Source: Labilibaculum antarcticum (GTDB lineage Bacteria > Bacteroidota > Bacteroidia > Bacteroidales > Marinifilaceae). Taken from it: DNA of 64,000 nucleotides. The notes below the pieces were generated by a model, which was not told the origin of the DNA, made no database searches, and worked only from the letters and a program-made list of their open reading frames with translations. Shown piece by piece: positions 24,573-33,803 of this stretch (positions within the stretch are counted from its first letter, which is position 1; every line of letters starts with the position of its first letter). The stretch spans positions 4,806,361-4,870,360 of the forward strand of contig NZ_AP018042.1 of NCBI RefSeq assembly GCF_002356295.1, read 5' to 3'. Position numbers and translations under genes: made by a program.

Positions 24573-25616
24573 TCAAGCCCCTTTTCTAATCAACTCTTTA
24601 TTGATTGCTTTAACTAATGCAGGTCCTTCATAAATAAATCCGGAGTAGATCTGTACAAGAGAGGCTCCTGCATCCAGTTTTTCCAAAGCATCTTCTTTTG
24701 TCATGATGCCGCCAACGCCGATAATTGGTATTTTCCCGCCAGATTTTTCATGGATGTAACGAATCACTTGGGAGGAACGCTCTCGAAGCGGCTGACCGCT
24801 TAATCCACCGGCACCTATCTTTTTAATTTCACTTTCCGAATACGATAATCCTTCACGGGATATTGTTGTGTTGGTTGCAACAATTCCGTCAATCGCAGTT
24901 TCCTTAACAACTTCAATAATATCATCCAATTGTGATTCATTTACATCAGGAGCAATCTTTAAAAGTACAGGTTTGCATTTCGATTTACTTCTATTCAAAT
25001 CCATAATTTCATTCAAGAGCTTCATTAAAGGCTCTTTCCCTTGTAATTCTCTCAGGTTTGGAGTGTTGGGAGAACTTACATTCACTACAAAATAATCGAC
25101 ATAAGGATATAAAGCAGCAAAACACTTTAAGTAATCATCAGTAGCTTCTTCGTTAGGCGTGTTTTTATTTTTACCGATATTTCCACCAATTATTACATTG
25201 GTTCTTTTCTTGCGTAATCGTTTAACAGCCTCTTCAACACCTTCGTTATTAAACCCCATTCGGTTCACCAATGCTTTATCATCAACAAAACGAAATAAAC
25301 GAGGTTTTGGATTTCCTGACTGTCCTTTTGGAGTCAGTGTGCCAATTTCAATGAAACCAAAGCCCATACTTCCTAAAAAGTCAAAAGCTTCTGCATTTTT
25401 ATCCAGTCCAGCAGCTAAACCAACCGGATTTGGAAATTTTAAGCCAAAAAGTTCCCTTTCTAACGAAGCGTCTTTAATACTAAACTGAGCAGAAACTAAA
25501 GACCGAATAAATTTAGATTTCTGAGATAACTTGAAACAAGTAAATGTAAATCGGTGAATACCTTCAGGATCGAACTGAATTAAAAGTGGACGTATAAATA
25601 ATCGGTATAAACTCAT
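24573..25616 (-). CDS. pyrD: Dihydroorotate dehydrogenase, quinone type (class 2)
   Basis: A 347-residue FMN enzyme that oxidises dihydroorotate to orotate in pyrimidine synthesis and passes electrons to membrane quinone. The N-terminal extension ([20 protein letters not shown]) is the membrane-binding helix pair of class 2. Core motifs: [61 protein letters not shown] with the class 2 catalytic Ser, ISREGLSYS.., [13 protein letters not shown] and IIGVGGI. It is monocistronic. Its last ~45 bp recur twice in the downstream repeat field. Confidence 0.96.
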   Translation of the reverse strand: MSLYRLFIRPLLIQFDPEGIHRFTFTCFKLSQKSKFIRSLVSAQFSIKDASLERELFGLKFPNPVGLAAGLDKNAEAFDFLGSMGFGFIEIGTLTPKGQSGNPKPRLFRFVDDKALVNRMGFNNEGVEEAVKRLRKKRTNVIIGGNIGKNKNTPNEEATDDYLKCFAALYPYVDYFVVNVSSPNTPNLRELQGKEPLMKLLNEIMDLNRSKSKCKPVLLKIAPDVNESQLDDIIEVVKETAIDGIVATNTTISREGLSYSESEIKKIGAGGLSGQPLRERSSQVIRYIHEKSGGKIPIIGVGGIMTKEDALEKLDAGASLVQIYSGFIYEGPALVKAINKELIRKGA

Positions 25617-25785
25617 TTTTTATCATATTTTAGGCAAAGATAAAAGGATTATTAAAATAAAAAGAGTTTTAAGTCTTATTCTATTCCGGCAATCGGAAAT
25701 CTTTGATGTTTTTTTCAAAAAAAAGAAATAGATAGAATAGAAACCATTTTAATTTGATGCTCTTATTGCTGTGAAAACAGAGTTG

Positions 25786-25855
25786 TTATCAACATAAGTT
25801 TTGTTTTTGTTGATATTTGATTAATTTTGTAGTCGATTTTAAATTATCAACATAA
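25786..25855. promoter_or_regulatory. Direct repeats upstream of the gene at 25877
   Basis: TTATCAACATAA occurs at 25786-25797 and 25844-25855, with an inverted TGTTGAT between them near 25808. They may be binding sites of an unknown regulator. Confidence 0.3.
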
Positions 25856-25876
25856 ATTTTAATGCAAAATTAGTAA

Positions 25877-26305
25877 ATGGTAAAACTTTACAGCGATAAT
25901 GTAATGAAAAATGAAATGGAAAGCTGGTTAAAATCATCAGCAGGCAAATTTAATGAAATCTATACGGGAAGTCATTGTGCTGCAAGAAAGAGGTGTTTAC
26001 TTGTTGTTTTGCAAGTATTATTTGGTTTGATAGCGATTACATCTGCAATTCTTTTAGTTAGTGCAAACTATATTGATATAAATAAACTACTTGGATCTGA
26101 ATTGGGACTTGTTGTCGTTCAGGGGATTGCAAATGTAAATCCAACATATTTGAACACGATTTGTATGACCGCTACGGTATTGTCTTTGTTAATATTGTGG
26201 TTAATGAGGATGATTAGAGTTAGTAATAAGCATATCGCAGAATTTTACTACTTTTGGGATAAGCATATTGAATCTGGCAGAAAATTATTAAAAGAAAACC
26301 AGTAA
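25877..26305 (+). CDS. Small membrane protein of unknown function
   Basis: 142 residues, not recognised. A cytoplasmic N-terminus of ~40 residues (MVKLYSDNVMKNEMESWLKS) precedes a first membrane helix (VLFGLIAITSAILLVSANYI). A loop of ~35 residues and a second helix (TVLSLLILWLMRMI) follow, then a charged tail with aromatic residues (IAEFYYFWDKHIES). An internal ATG (M10) is an alternative start. The next gene follows 85 bp later on the same strand, so the two may be cotranscribed. Confidence 0.6.
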   Translation: MVKLYSDNVMKNEMESWLKSSAGKFNEIYTGSHCAARKRCLLVVLQVLFGLIAITSAILLVSANYIDINKLLGSELGLVVVQGIANVNPTYLNTICMTATVLSLLILWLMRMIRVSNKHIAEFYYFWDKHIESGRKLLKENQ

Positions 26306-26390
26306 TTAATTCCAAGAGATAAGATAGTGTAAGCTGTTGTAGTACTAAATTTTACGCTCTTTGCGAGTTGTGAATAGGCAAAAACAAACT

Positions 26391-26687
26391 ATGAAAACAT
26401 TAAAAGAAATCCATCTAAATCAGTTTCAGCTTAATATTTTATTAGACGAAGAGGAGAAAGAAGCCTATCGTTATATCGTACAAGAGGGCACCTACTGTGT
26501 TCATTGTAAAGATGTATGCATTGAAGGAGTTGAAGTAAGGGAAAATATTCTTAATGATATGAATGATATTTTAATTAAAGGAGTTTGTAAAAAGTGTGAA
26601 GGATACGTAAGTCGTTTTATTGAATATGGAGAGTTCGGAGATTTTGTTGAAAGAGCCAACTCATTTCGAAAGGCAATAGGAGAATAA
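26391..26687 (+). CDS. Small CxxC-containing hypothetical protein
   Basis: 98 residues, not recognised. Two cysteine pairs, CVHCKDVC and CKKCEG, are ~35 residues apart and could bind one zinc ion. The rest is acidic and helical. The ATG at 26391 was preferred to an upstream TTG at 26361. A clear terminator follows. Confidence 0.6.
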   Translation: MKTLKEIHLNQFQLNILLDEEEKEAYRYIVQEGTYCVHCKDVCIEGVEVRENILNDMNDILIKGVCKKCEGYVSRFIEYGEFGDFVERANSFRKAIGE

Positions 26688-26712
26688 AACGTATAGAATT
26701 AAGATAATTATT

Positions 26713-26744
26713 AAATGGTCATGTAAATTATTACATGACCATTT
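26713..26744 (+). terminator. Terminator after the 26391 gene
   Basis: AAATGGTCATGTAA (26713-26726) pairs with TTACATGACCATTT (26731-26744), followed by TTTT. Confidence 0.85.
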
Positions 26745-26785
26745 TTTTATGGAAGAATTTAAAATAGCTATTCAAATCAACTAAC

Positions 26786-27562
26786 TCAGATTTTATCAGG
26801 AATAATTGGCAGGTATTCCGATTGAACATTGCTCATAGATCGGAACATATTGGTTCTGATCCGCGAATCATCGCCGGCAATACGTTCAATCATCTTAGTT
26901 GTTTCCTTGCGTTTCGTGACATCTTGGTGCGGACAAAGTTCTTTCTCCAACACAAACTTTCTAATTCTGCTATATTCCCGCATCTCTGCATCTTTCAAAA
27001 GAATTAAAGGGCGAATTAAAATGATATTTCCTTGAAACATACTCAGTTTGGCTGGCATACTACATATAGCCCCTTGATACATCATATTCATCAGAAGAGT
27101 TTCAATAGCATCATCCATATGATGACCCAGAGCAAGCTTATTGCATTTAAACTCATCTGTCATTTTAAATAGGGTAGTCCGCCTATGCCACGAACATCTA
27201 AAACAGGCTGGCTTTTTACTAGGCCTTTCGAAATCAACATTTATATCCCGATAAATAAGTTCTACATCCAAGCGTTCGCAAAAAGCTTTCAGGAACTCAC
27301 GATCAACTTCATATGGCAATTCCAATACATTGATATGTACTGCTACAACATCAAAATTCTGTTTCTTAAACTTACGCCTCAAAGCGAGAAGTTCAAGTAA
27401 AGCTAAAGAATCTTTACCTCCTGAAACGCCTACCATAATTCTATCCCCATCCTCTATCAATTCAAAATCGCTAATGGCTTTCCCCATTCTTTTAGCAATC
27501 TTTCGCTGAAAGTACTGATCCTTCTTTTCTTGCTCCCTATTAGGCATTTTCACGATATCCAT
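26786..27562 (-). CDS. ttcA: TtcA-family tRNA 2-thiocytidine synthetase
   Basis: A 258-residue PP-loop ATPase that puts sulfur on C32 of some tRNAs. The PP-loop SGGKDS is at residues 47-52. Cys120 and Cys123 (CFRC) and a later Cys in ELCPHQD match the three ligands of the family's [4Fe-4S] cluster. LALGHHMDDAIETLLMNMMYQG is the TtcA signature, given here as one short motif. It is cytoplasmic and monocistronic. Related PP-loop enzymes such as TilS lack this Cys pattern, so TtcA is favoured. Confidence 0.88.
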   Translation of the reverse strand: MDIVKMPNREQEKKDQYFQRKIAKRMGKAISDFELIEDGDRIMVGVSGGKDSLALLELLALRRKFKKQNFDVVAVHINVLELPYEVDREFLKAFCERLDVELIYRDINVDFERPSKKPACFRCSWHRRTTLFKMTDEFKCNKLALGHHMDDAIETLLMNMMYQGAICSMPAKLSMFQGNIILIRPLILLKDAEMREYSRIRKFVLEKELCPHQDVTKRKETTKMIERIAGDDSRIRTNMFRSMSNVQSEYLPIIPDKI

Positions 27563-27861
27563 TTTTCTTTCCTTTTAAGATGCCAAAAGTAGAAGATTCT
27601 TCTCTCACACACGATTTTTCTAACAATTTAAAATCAATTAGAATAATGTCACACAATAATTAATGCTCTTACAAGAAATTATAGTGAATTTAGATTATGA
27701 ATGTGGAAAAAATATTTATGAATTGTATTCTGCGGGTACTGAGTTATATGACGTTAAATTACAAACACATTTAATGAAATATAAAAAAAGACAGGGATGA
27801 AATGCTTGTTTTATATGAAAAAATGCTTTGTTTTGTAGCATTAATTTAAAAAATCATTATC
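27563..27861. other. Divergent intergenic region, nothing recognised
   Basis: 299 AT-rich bp between ttcA and the gene at 27862. It carries the promoters of both; no hairpin, repeat or small gene is convincing. Confidence 0.4.
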
Positions 27862-28377
27862 ATGATAAGAAAATATGTGCGGTTGATAATTGCAGGAATT
27901 CTATTTTTGGGATCCATCTTTCTTTTTATTCAGGCCTTAGTGGGTACTGGTGTATTAGTAGTTCTGCTTTCCGGAATTTTTGTTCTGTTTCATTTCAAAA
28001 ATGAAATGAATTTATTTGCCTTTTATTTTGTGAGGAAAAATAAGTTTGAGGCTTCAGGCAAGGTATTGGGGCGAGTGAAAAATCCAGAAAACATGATTAA
28101 AACTCAGGAAGCATATTACTACTATCTTTCCGGTTTAGTTGAAGCGCAAAAGCAAAAAAATGCACAAGCTGAAAAACATTTTAAAAAAGCCTTGGAGACA
28201 GGTTTAAGATTGAAAACTGATCAGGCAGTTGCTAAATTAAATTTGTCTGGAATTGCTCTCTCGAAACGAAACAAAAAATTGGCAACATACTATTTGCAGG
28301 ATGCCAAAAAGTTGGACAAGCAAAAAGTGTTAACAGCGCAAATCAGGGAAATAGAAGCAATGATGAAACGCATCTAA
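27862..28377 (+). CDS. Membrane-anchored TPR-like protein
   Basis: 171 residues. Two hydrophobic segments at residues ~8-45 (LIIAGILFLGSIFLFIQALV and VLVVLLSGIFVLFHF) anchor it in the inner membrane. The remainder is helical with repeat-like segments: AYYYYLSGLVEAQKQKNAQA, EKHFKKALETGLRLKTDQAV and AKLNLSGIALSKRNKKLA, consistent with two or three TPR-type helix pairs facing the cytoplasm. A protein-protein role is likely. It is followed by a hairpin and another small membrane gene. Confidence 0.75.
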   Translation: MIRKYVRLIIAGILFLGSIFLFIQALVGTGVLVVLLSGIFVLFHFKNEMNLFAFYFVRKNKFEASGKVLGRVKNPENMIKTQEAYYYYLSGLVEAQKQKNAQAEKHFKKALETGLRLKTDQAVAKLNLSGIALSKRNKKLATYYLQDAKKLDKQKVLTAQIREIEAMMKRI

Positions 28378-28435
28378 TTCTTTATCCTCAACAGTAAATA
28401 CAAAGCCATTCAAAATGGCTGTAAATTATAGTAAG

Positions 28436-28463
28436 ACCTGATAAGTGTTAAAACTTGTCAGGT
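28436..28463 (+). terminator. Hairpin between the 27862 and 28481 genes
   Basis: ACCTGATAAGT (28436-28446) pairs with ACTTGTCAGGT (28453-28463), then TTAATT. It is probably a weak terminator. Confidence 0.6.
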
Positions 28464-28480
28464 TTAATTAGATAAGAACT

Positions 28481-28669
28481 ATGCATTTAGCCATTTTTTG
28501 TTTATTAGGAGGTGCTTTACGATATGTGTTCCAGTTAGTTCGTAGTTTAATCAAGGGAACGGAAAGACCTTCGTATCCTGTTACGTGCAAACATCCGGCT
28601 AATGCTTGGTTGGGTCTAATTGTAATATTCCCCTTATTAATTCTGTTTTTTTTAATGACGAATTGGTAA
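28481..28669 (+). CDS. Small two-helix membrane protein
   Basis: 62 residues, not recognised. A hydrophobic N-terminus (LAIFCLLGGALRYVFQLV) and C-terminal helix (WLGLIVIFPLLILFFLM) flank a basic, proline-containing loop (KGTERPSYPVTCKHPANA). The composition fits a real small membrane protein rather than a chance frame, and the TPR gene upstream is on the same strand. Confidence 0.55.
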   Translation: MHLAIFCLLGGALRYVFQLVRSLIKGTERPSYPVTCKHPANAWLGLIVIFPLLILFFLMTNW

Positions 28670-28727
28670 TCTGTTTTTATAAGGAGAGTACTTTGAAAAT
28701 CCCTTATTACAGAACCTCTTTGTAGTC

Positions 28728-29117
28728 CTAAAACACCTTCGTCAGTAGAATATCGAAAATAAGAACCGATCCTCCAGGAATGGAGCCATAGTCGGTATTG
28801 CCATAGGCCAAATGAGCAGGGATTAATAGAATTCCCTCTCCACCTTCTTTAAAATGCTGGATTCCTTCTTTCCAGCCCTCAATCACAACCGATAGATTAA
28901 TTTCCAGACTTTCGCTTTTATCGAAAATAGTACCATTAGTTAAATAACCAATGTAGCTAATTGTAATATTCGAATCACAAGTTGGTTTCGCACCTTCACC
29001 TTGCTTACATATCAGATAGTACAAGCCCGTGTCACTTCTTTGAGCATCTAATTTGTTCTTCGCAATATAAGCCTTGATTTCTTCTTCGTTTTTATTTCTG
29101 AAATTGGGTTTTTTCAT
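28728..29117 (-). CDS. FKBP-type peptidyl-prolyl cis-trans isomerase
   Basis: 129 residues from the ATG at 29117; a GTG at 29144 would add nine residues. The FKBP domain covers most of the protein: ITISYIGYLTNGTIFDKSES, then VIEGWKEGIQHFKEG, LLIPAHLAYG and IPGGSVLIFDILL. The active-site aromatic and Ile-Pro residues of the family are largely present. There is no signal peptide, unlike many Bacteroidota FKBPs, so it is probably cytoplasmic. It catalyses prolyl isomerisation in protein folding. Confidence 0.88.
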   Translation of the reverse strand: MKKPNFRNKNEEEIKAYIAKNKLDAQRSDTGLYYLICKQGEGAKPTCDSNITISYIGYLTNGTIFDKSESLEINLSVVIEGWKEGIQHFKEGGEGILLIPAHLAYGNTDYGSIPGGSVLIFDILLTKVF

Positions 29118-29355
29118 TCTCTTGAGAATTGAATAAGTGTACACAAAAATATGAATTTTTTAAATAGTGTGGGGGATTCTGAAGAAAGAGTAGATAATGA
29201 TGATGATGATAATTTTGTTGGCATAAGTCAAATTATATTCCGATTTCTTAATTAGAAGGTATTTTACTAATTTAACCCTGTTTTAATCACCAAAAAATTC
29301 AATTGAAAGTCATTTTTATTATATAATATGCACTTGCAAATTATTTACTATCCCC

Positions 29356-32300
29356 ATGAAAAAATTGATCTGCTTAGTCTTTATATTTTTCCAATTAGGT
29401 TTCCTCACGGCACAAGAATATATCTTCGAAAAAATTACGACACAACAAGGATTGTCGCAAAATGATGTGAACTGTATTTTTCAGGATCACAACGGCTTTT
29501 TATGGATTGGTACCAATGATGGATTAAATCGTTACGATGGTTATTCTTTCCGTACTTTTCGAATTAATCAAGGAAACAAACAAGGAGAAGGTCTTTCGAG
29601 TAATTTAATTTATAAGGTAAAAGAGGATCAGAAGGGTAAGTTGTGGATCGGAACATCAAACGAAGGAGTATGTGTGTTTGATGTTGATAAGGAGACTTTT
29701 ACTCAAATCAGGAATACTGCACAAAATCCAATTCAATTAGCGGATAGCCGGGTTTTAGATCTTGAATGTATGGCTGATGGTACGGTATGGGTAGCAACAG
29801 CTAAAGGTGTTACCATTATCTCGGAAGTAAATGGGCAATACGAAACAACCAATTTAATTACCGTAGCTAATACTCCATTGGTTTCAAAAGGTTGCAATGT
29901 GGTGAGTGAAGATTTGCAAGGACGAAAATGGTTAGGGTTTTATAGGGGCTTGGTCGTTTGTGAGAAAGTCTCAAATCGAATAAAGACAACTCAGATTAAA
30001 GAATTCGAACATTTAAATGTAAGGTCTATTATACCCGTAATCAGTGGCTTTTTGGTGGCAACAGACAGCGGATTATTCTTTTTGCAGGAAGATGTTGATG
30101 ATAGTAATCAAAGGCGATTGGTACAAATAAATGATTTTCCGACTAATGATATATACTTGGATGAATACCAAAACCTATATGCTTCATCCAATAAAAAGCT
30201 TTTAGTTTATTCATGTGATTTTATAAATCAGAAATTTAAGTTTAAGGCTGAGATTAACCAAGGTCGGTCTAAATCAGATTTGAACAGTAGTCTGATTATG
30301 AGTATTTACGGAGACTCTTCAGGTATTATTTGGATTGGAACCAATGGAGGAGGATTAAATAAATACAATCCTAAACGAAAAAAAATTAGTCATTACAAGA
30401 GTACAGGGCAACAGGGAAGTCTTTCATGTAATAAAATCAGATCCATTTTTGAAGATAGCTCTCATAATATATGGTTTGCCACAGAAGGTGGAGGTGTTGA
30501 TTATTTGGAGGCTTCCAAAAATAGAAATTTTGCATCTGGTTTTAAGAATCATTTTGCTATTGGAGATAAGATTGAAAATAGAATCTATTCGGTAATTGAA
30601 ACTAAAAATAATAAAGGCGAAAATGAAATATGGGCGGGTGCCGGTTTTCCACAAGTATTGGAGCGTTTTGGAAATGATGGGAAACATTTGGCATCAGATG
30701 AGAAGGATTTGATCTCAGATATTGGAGCGTCAATTTTTACAATGCTAAAGGACAAGGATGAAAATATTTGGTTGGGAACCTATGGTTCGGCTGGCCTGTT
30801 TAAGTATGAAATAGTGGGTGATACTTATCGTCTAACAAATTATAGAGCTCTTGGTGAACCAGGAAATATATCCTCCAATATTGTTAGGAGTCTTATGCAG
30901 GATAAGCAGGGGAATATTTGGGTAGGAACCGATGCAGGGCTCAATTTTCTTTCCGTTGATGAACTAGCAAAACCGAGTCCATCTTTTAAAGTATTCAATA
31001 ATAATCCGGAAAATGAAAATTCTTTAAGCAATGATTACATATTGCCTCTCTTTCAAGCAACAAATGGGGATTTGTGGGTGGGTACCATGGGAGGCGGACT
31101 TAATAAAATTAATTACAAGAATAATATTGACTCAATTTCATTTACACGCTACAACACTTCGGATGGCTTCCCTAATAATGTGATAAAAGGCATATTGGAG
31201 GATAGTAATGAATGCTTGTGGATTTCATCGAATAAGGGATTAACACGTTTTAATCCAAAAACCAATGATATCATGAATTATGATATTAATGATGGATTGC
31301 AGGATAATGAATTTGGTGAATTGGCCTGTTGCAAATTAAGTGATGGCATGATGATTTTTGGTGGGGTTAATGGGTTCAATACATTTTATCCCGAACAAAT
31401 TATCGAAGATAAAACTCCTCCCAAAGTTGCATTTACAGATTTACAGGTGCTTAACGAATCGGTAAAAGTAGGAGAGAAGGTTCATCGTAGAGTTATTCTT
31501 GATAAAGTAATTAATCATACAAATAGTATTAAACTTAAGAATTCTGAAAATAGTTTTGCTATTTATTTTTCTTCGTTACATTTTTCGGCTCCGCAAAAAA
31601 ATAAGTATAAATACATGCTTGAAGGATTTGATAAAAGTTGGATTGTAAAGAATTCTGATGAGAGATTTGCTAAATATACGAGTCTTGCTGCCGGTAAATA
31701 TGTATTCAAATTATATGCGTCAAACAATGATGGGATTTGGTCTGAAGAAGCAAAGCAAATAGAGATTGTTGTAATTCCGCCATGGTGGCACAGTAATCTT
31801 GCATTGCTTGCTTATGGCTTGCTATTTCTTGTTCTGCTGTGGTTCTTTCAACGTTTTTCGATCATAAAGATTAAGCAAAAGAATGAGCTTTTGATGGAGC
31901 ATTTTGAAAAAGAGAAAATAGAAGAATTAAATCAAATGAAATTTCGGTTTTTTACAAATATATCCCATGAGTTTAGAACTCCTTTATCTCTCATTATCGG
32001 TTCTGTTCAGAAATTACTTCGAAATGAAGAAGAATTATCGGAAAAAGCCAGAGAAAGGTGTTTAGCTGTTGAACGAAACTCTTCCATAATGCTTCGATTG
32101 ATCAATCAATTGTTGGATTTCAGGAAAATGGAACAGGATAAAATGAAGTTGTTGGTAAGGAATGTAAATATTGTACAGGTTTTAAAAGAGATCTATTTTT
32201 CATTTCAGGAAATGGCGTCGAATAAAAATATTCAGTTTAAATTTTCAGGTCAGGAGGATGAATTATACGTTTGGGTTGATACAGATAAGATAGAAAAGAT

Positions 32301-33510
32301 CGTTTATAATTTGTTGTCGAATGCCTTTAAATTTACAAATGTTGGAGGACAAATTGAATTGGTTCTTTCATATGATACAGATCATATTATCATTCAGGTT
32401 AAGGACAATGGTGTTGGAATTCCAAAGCAGTTGCAGTCTCATATTTTTGAACGTTTTTATCAGGGAACAAAGTTGAGACATGCCAATTCCAGTGGGACAG
32501 GAATTGGTTTATCCTACTCTAAAGGATTAGCAGAATTGCACGGTGGCGAAATTAGTTTTGAAAGTGCCGAAGGTGTAGGCAGTTGTTTTGAATTGGTGTT
32601 GAAAAGAGGAAAAGGACATTACAAATCTTCTGATGTTTCTGAGGATCAGTCAGTAAAGGTCGAATCAATAAATAGGGCAAATTCCGAAGTAGAAATAATT
32701 CAAAGAGAAATAAAACAATTACAAGATGATTCTGAATCAAGTTCCCGTGAGCATAGCCTTCTGATTGTTGAAGATAATATAGAGTTGTTGGAATTTTTAA
32801 CAGATGCTTTTACCGATTATTATAATGTATATCAGGCAGTAAATGGTGTAGAAGGATTAGAGATGGCAGAAAAATATGATATTGACATTATTGTTAGTGA
32901 CATTTCGATGCCAATAAAAGATGGTTTAGAATTATGTCGTGAAGTTAAAACGAATGAACGAATCAGCCATATACCAATCATCTTGCTTACGGCAAAGACA
33001 TCTTCTGAAGATTCAATAAAAGGTTTTCAGCTTGGCGCTGATGCGTATGTTTCCAAGCCTTTTGATTTGAATGTGCTTGAAGCTCAAATTGCCGGAGTAT
33101 TAAGAAACAGGAATGAATTGAAGCAAAGATTTAACAAGACAATTGAAATAAATCCTTCCGAAGTTACCACTACTTCTGCTGATGAGAGATTTCTGAAAAA
33201 ATTGCTGACTATCATAGAAGAAAATATTTCTAATTATGAATTTACGGTTGAGCAATTGGCAAAGATATATGGTATGCCACAGGTAAATATAAATAAGAAG
33301 CTAAAATCATTAACGGGACAGACAGCAAATGCGTTTATTAGAAGTGTAAGGCTTAAGCGTGCGTGTCAATTATTAAAAACAGGGCGATATTCGGTAGCTG
33401 ACGTAACATACGAGGTTGGCTTCTCTGATCTGAAATATTTTAGATCTTGTTTCAAAAAGGAGTTCGATCTAAATCCATCGGAATATGCAAAACAAGAAAA
33501 TAAAGAGTAA
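29356..33510 (+). CDS. Hybrid two-component system regulator (HTCS) of a PUL
   Basis: A 1384-residue one-protein signalling system. A signal peptide (1-20) leads to a periplasmic sensor of two seven-bladed propellers, with repeats like LWIGTNDGLNRYDG and IWVGTDAGLNF through residue ~690. A Y_Y_Y domain (~700-800), a membrane helix (LLAYGLLFLVLLWFF), a histidine kinase with phospho-His871 in NISHEFRTPL, and a receiver domain with phospho-Asp1182 in VSDISMPIKDG follow. The C-terminal AraC-type DNA-binding domain is at ~1280-1384. Such proteins bind a glycan breakdown product in the periplasm and switch on the adjacent susCD genes. It ends at a strong terminator. Confidence 0.96.
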   Translation: MKKLICLVFIFFQLGFLTAQEYIFEKITTQQGLSQNDVNCIFQDHNGFLWIGTNDGLNRYDGYSFRTFRINQGNKQGEGLSSNLIYKVKEDQKGKLWIGTSNEGVCVFDVDKETFTQIRNTAQNPIQLADSRVLDLECMADGTVWVATAKGVTIISEVNGQYETTNLITVANTPLVSKGCNVVSEDLQGRKWLGFYRGLVVCEKVSNRIKTTQIKEFEHLNVRSIIPVISGFLVATDSGLFFLQEDVDDSNQRRLVQINDFPTNDIYLDEYQNLYASSNKKLLVYSCDFINQKFKFKAEINQGRSKSDLNSSLIMSIYGDSSGIIWIGTNGGGLNKYNPKRKKISHYKSTGQQGSLSCNKIRSIFEDSSHNIWFATEGGGVDYLEASKNRNFASGFKNHFAIGDKIENRIYSVIETKNNKGENEIWAGAGFPQVLERFGNDGKHLASDEKDLISDIGASIFTMLKDKDENIWLGTYGSAGLFKYEIVGDTYRLTNYRALGEPGNISSNIVRSLMQDKQGNIWVGTDAGLNFLSVDELAKPSPSFKVFNNNPENENSLSNDYILPLFQATNGDLWVGTMGGGLNKINYKNNIDSISFTRYNTSDGFPNNVIKGILEDSNECLWISSNKGLTRFNPKTNDIMNYDINDGLQDNEFGELACCKLSDGMMIFGGVNGFNTFYPEQIIEDKTPPKVAFTDLQVLNESVKVGEKVHRRVILDKVINHTNSIKLKNSENSFAIYFSSLHFSAPQKNKYKYMLEGFDKSWIVKNSDERFAKYTSLAAGKYVFKLYASNNDGIWSEEAKQIEIVVIPPWWHSNLALLAYGLLFLVLLWFFQRFSIIKIKQKNELLMEHFEKEKIEELNQMKFRFFTNISHEFRTPLSLIIGSVQKLLRNEEELSEKARERCLAVERNSSIMLRLINQLLDFRKMEQDKMKLLVRNVNIVQVLKEIYFSFQEMASNKNIQFKFSGQEDELYVWVDTDKIEKIVYNLLSNAFKFTNVGGQIELVLSYDTDHIIIQVKDNGVGIPKQLQSHIFERFYQGTKLRHANSSGTGIGLSYSKGLAELHGGEISFESAEGVGSCFELVLKRGKGHYKSSDVSEDQSVKVESINRANSEVEIIQREIKQLQDDSESSSREHSLLIVEDNIELLEFLTDAFTDYYNVYQAVNGVEGLEMAEKYDIDIIVSDISMPIKDGLELCREVKTNERISHIPIILLTAKTSSEDSIKGFQLGADAYVSKPFDLNVLEAQIAGVLRNRNELKQRFNKTIEINPSEVTTTSADERFLKKLLTIIEENISNYEFTVEQLAKIYGMPQVNINKKLKSLTGQTANAFIRSVRLKRACQLLKTGRYSVADVTYEVGFSDLKYFRSCFKKEFDLNPSEYAKQENKE

Positions 33511-33532
33511 AAATCTTCATTTTGAAGGAAAG

Positions 33533-33571
33533 AATAAGCGAGCCATGAGTGAATTTCATGGCTCGCTTATT
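33533..33571 (+). terminator. Terminator of the HTCS gene
   Basis: AATAAGCGAGCCATGA (33533-33548) pairs perfectly with TCATGGCTCGCTTATT (33556-33571), followed by CTTTT. Confidence 0.9.
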
Positions 33572-33630
33572 CTTTTGATGCATTTCCCTTTTAAACATTT
33601 TTTAACAGAATATGAACTTCTTACAACAAG

Positions 33631-33741
33631 CAGTCCCCCAAGTTTGACAAAAATTACCCCCTAAATCCTTTCCCGGAAAATCCTAACAGAGGAAATTTAT
33701 GCTGTTAATACAGTCCCCCATGTTCGTAAAAAAACACACCC
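33631..33741 (+). promoter_or_regulatory. Paired direct repeats, likely HTCS-binding sites of the PUL promoter
   Basis: CAGTCCCCCAAGTTTGACAA (33631-) and CAGTCCCCCATGTTCGTAAA (33711-) are exactly 80 bp apart, each followed by an A-rich then C-rich segment. A promoter-like TATATTTATG lies at ~33763. Position between the HTCS gene and susC suggests regulator binding. Confidence 0.6.
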
Positions 33742-33803
33742 TTTCGCGGACGAATTGCAAGGCTATATTTATGACTGAATTTAATAACTAAATTTTATAT
33801 CTT

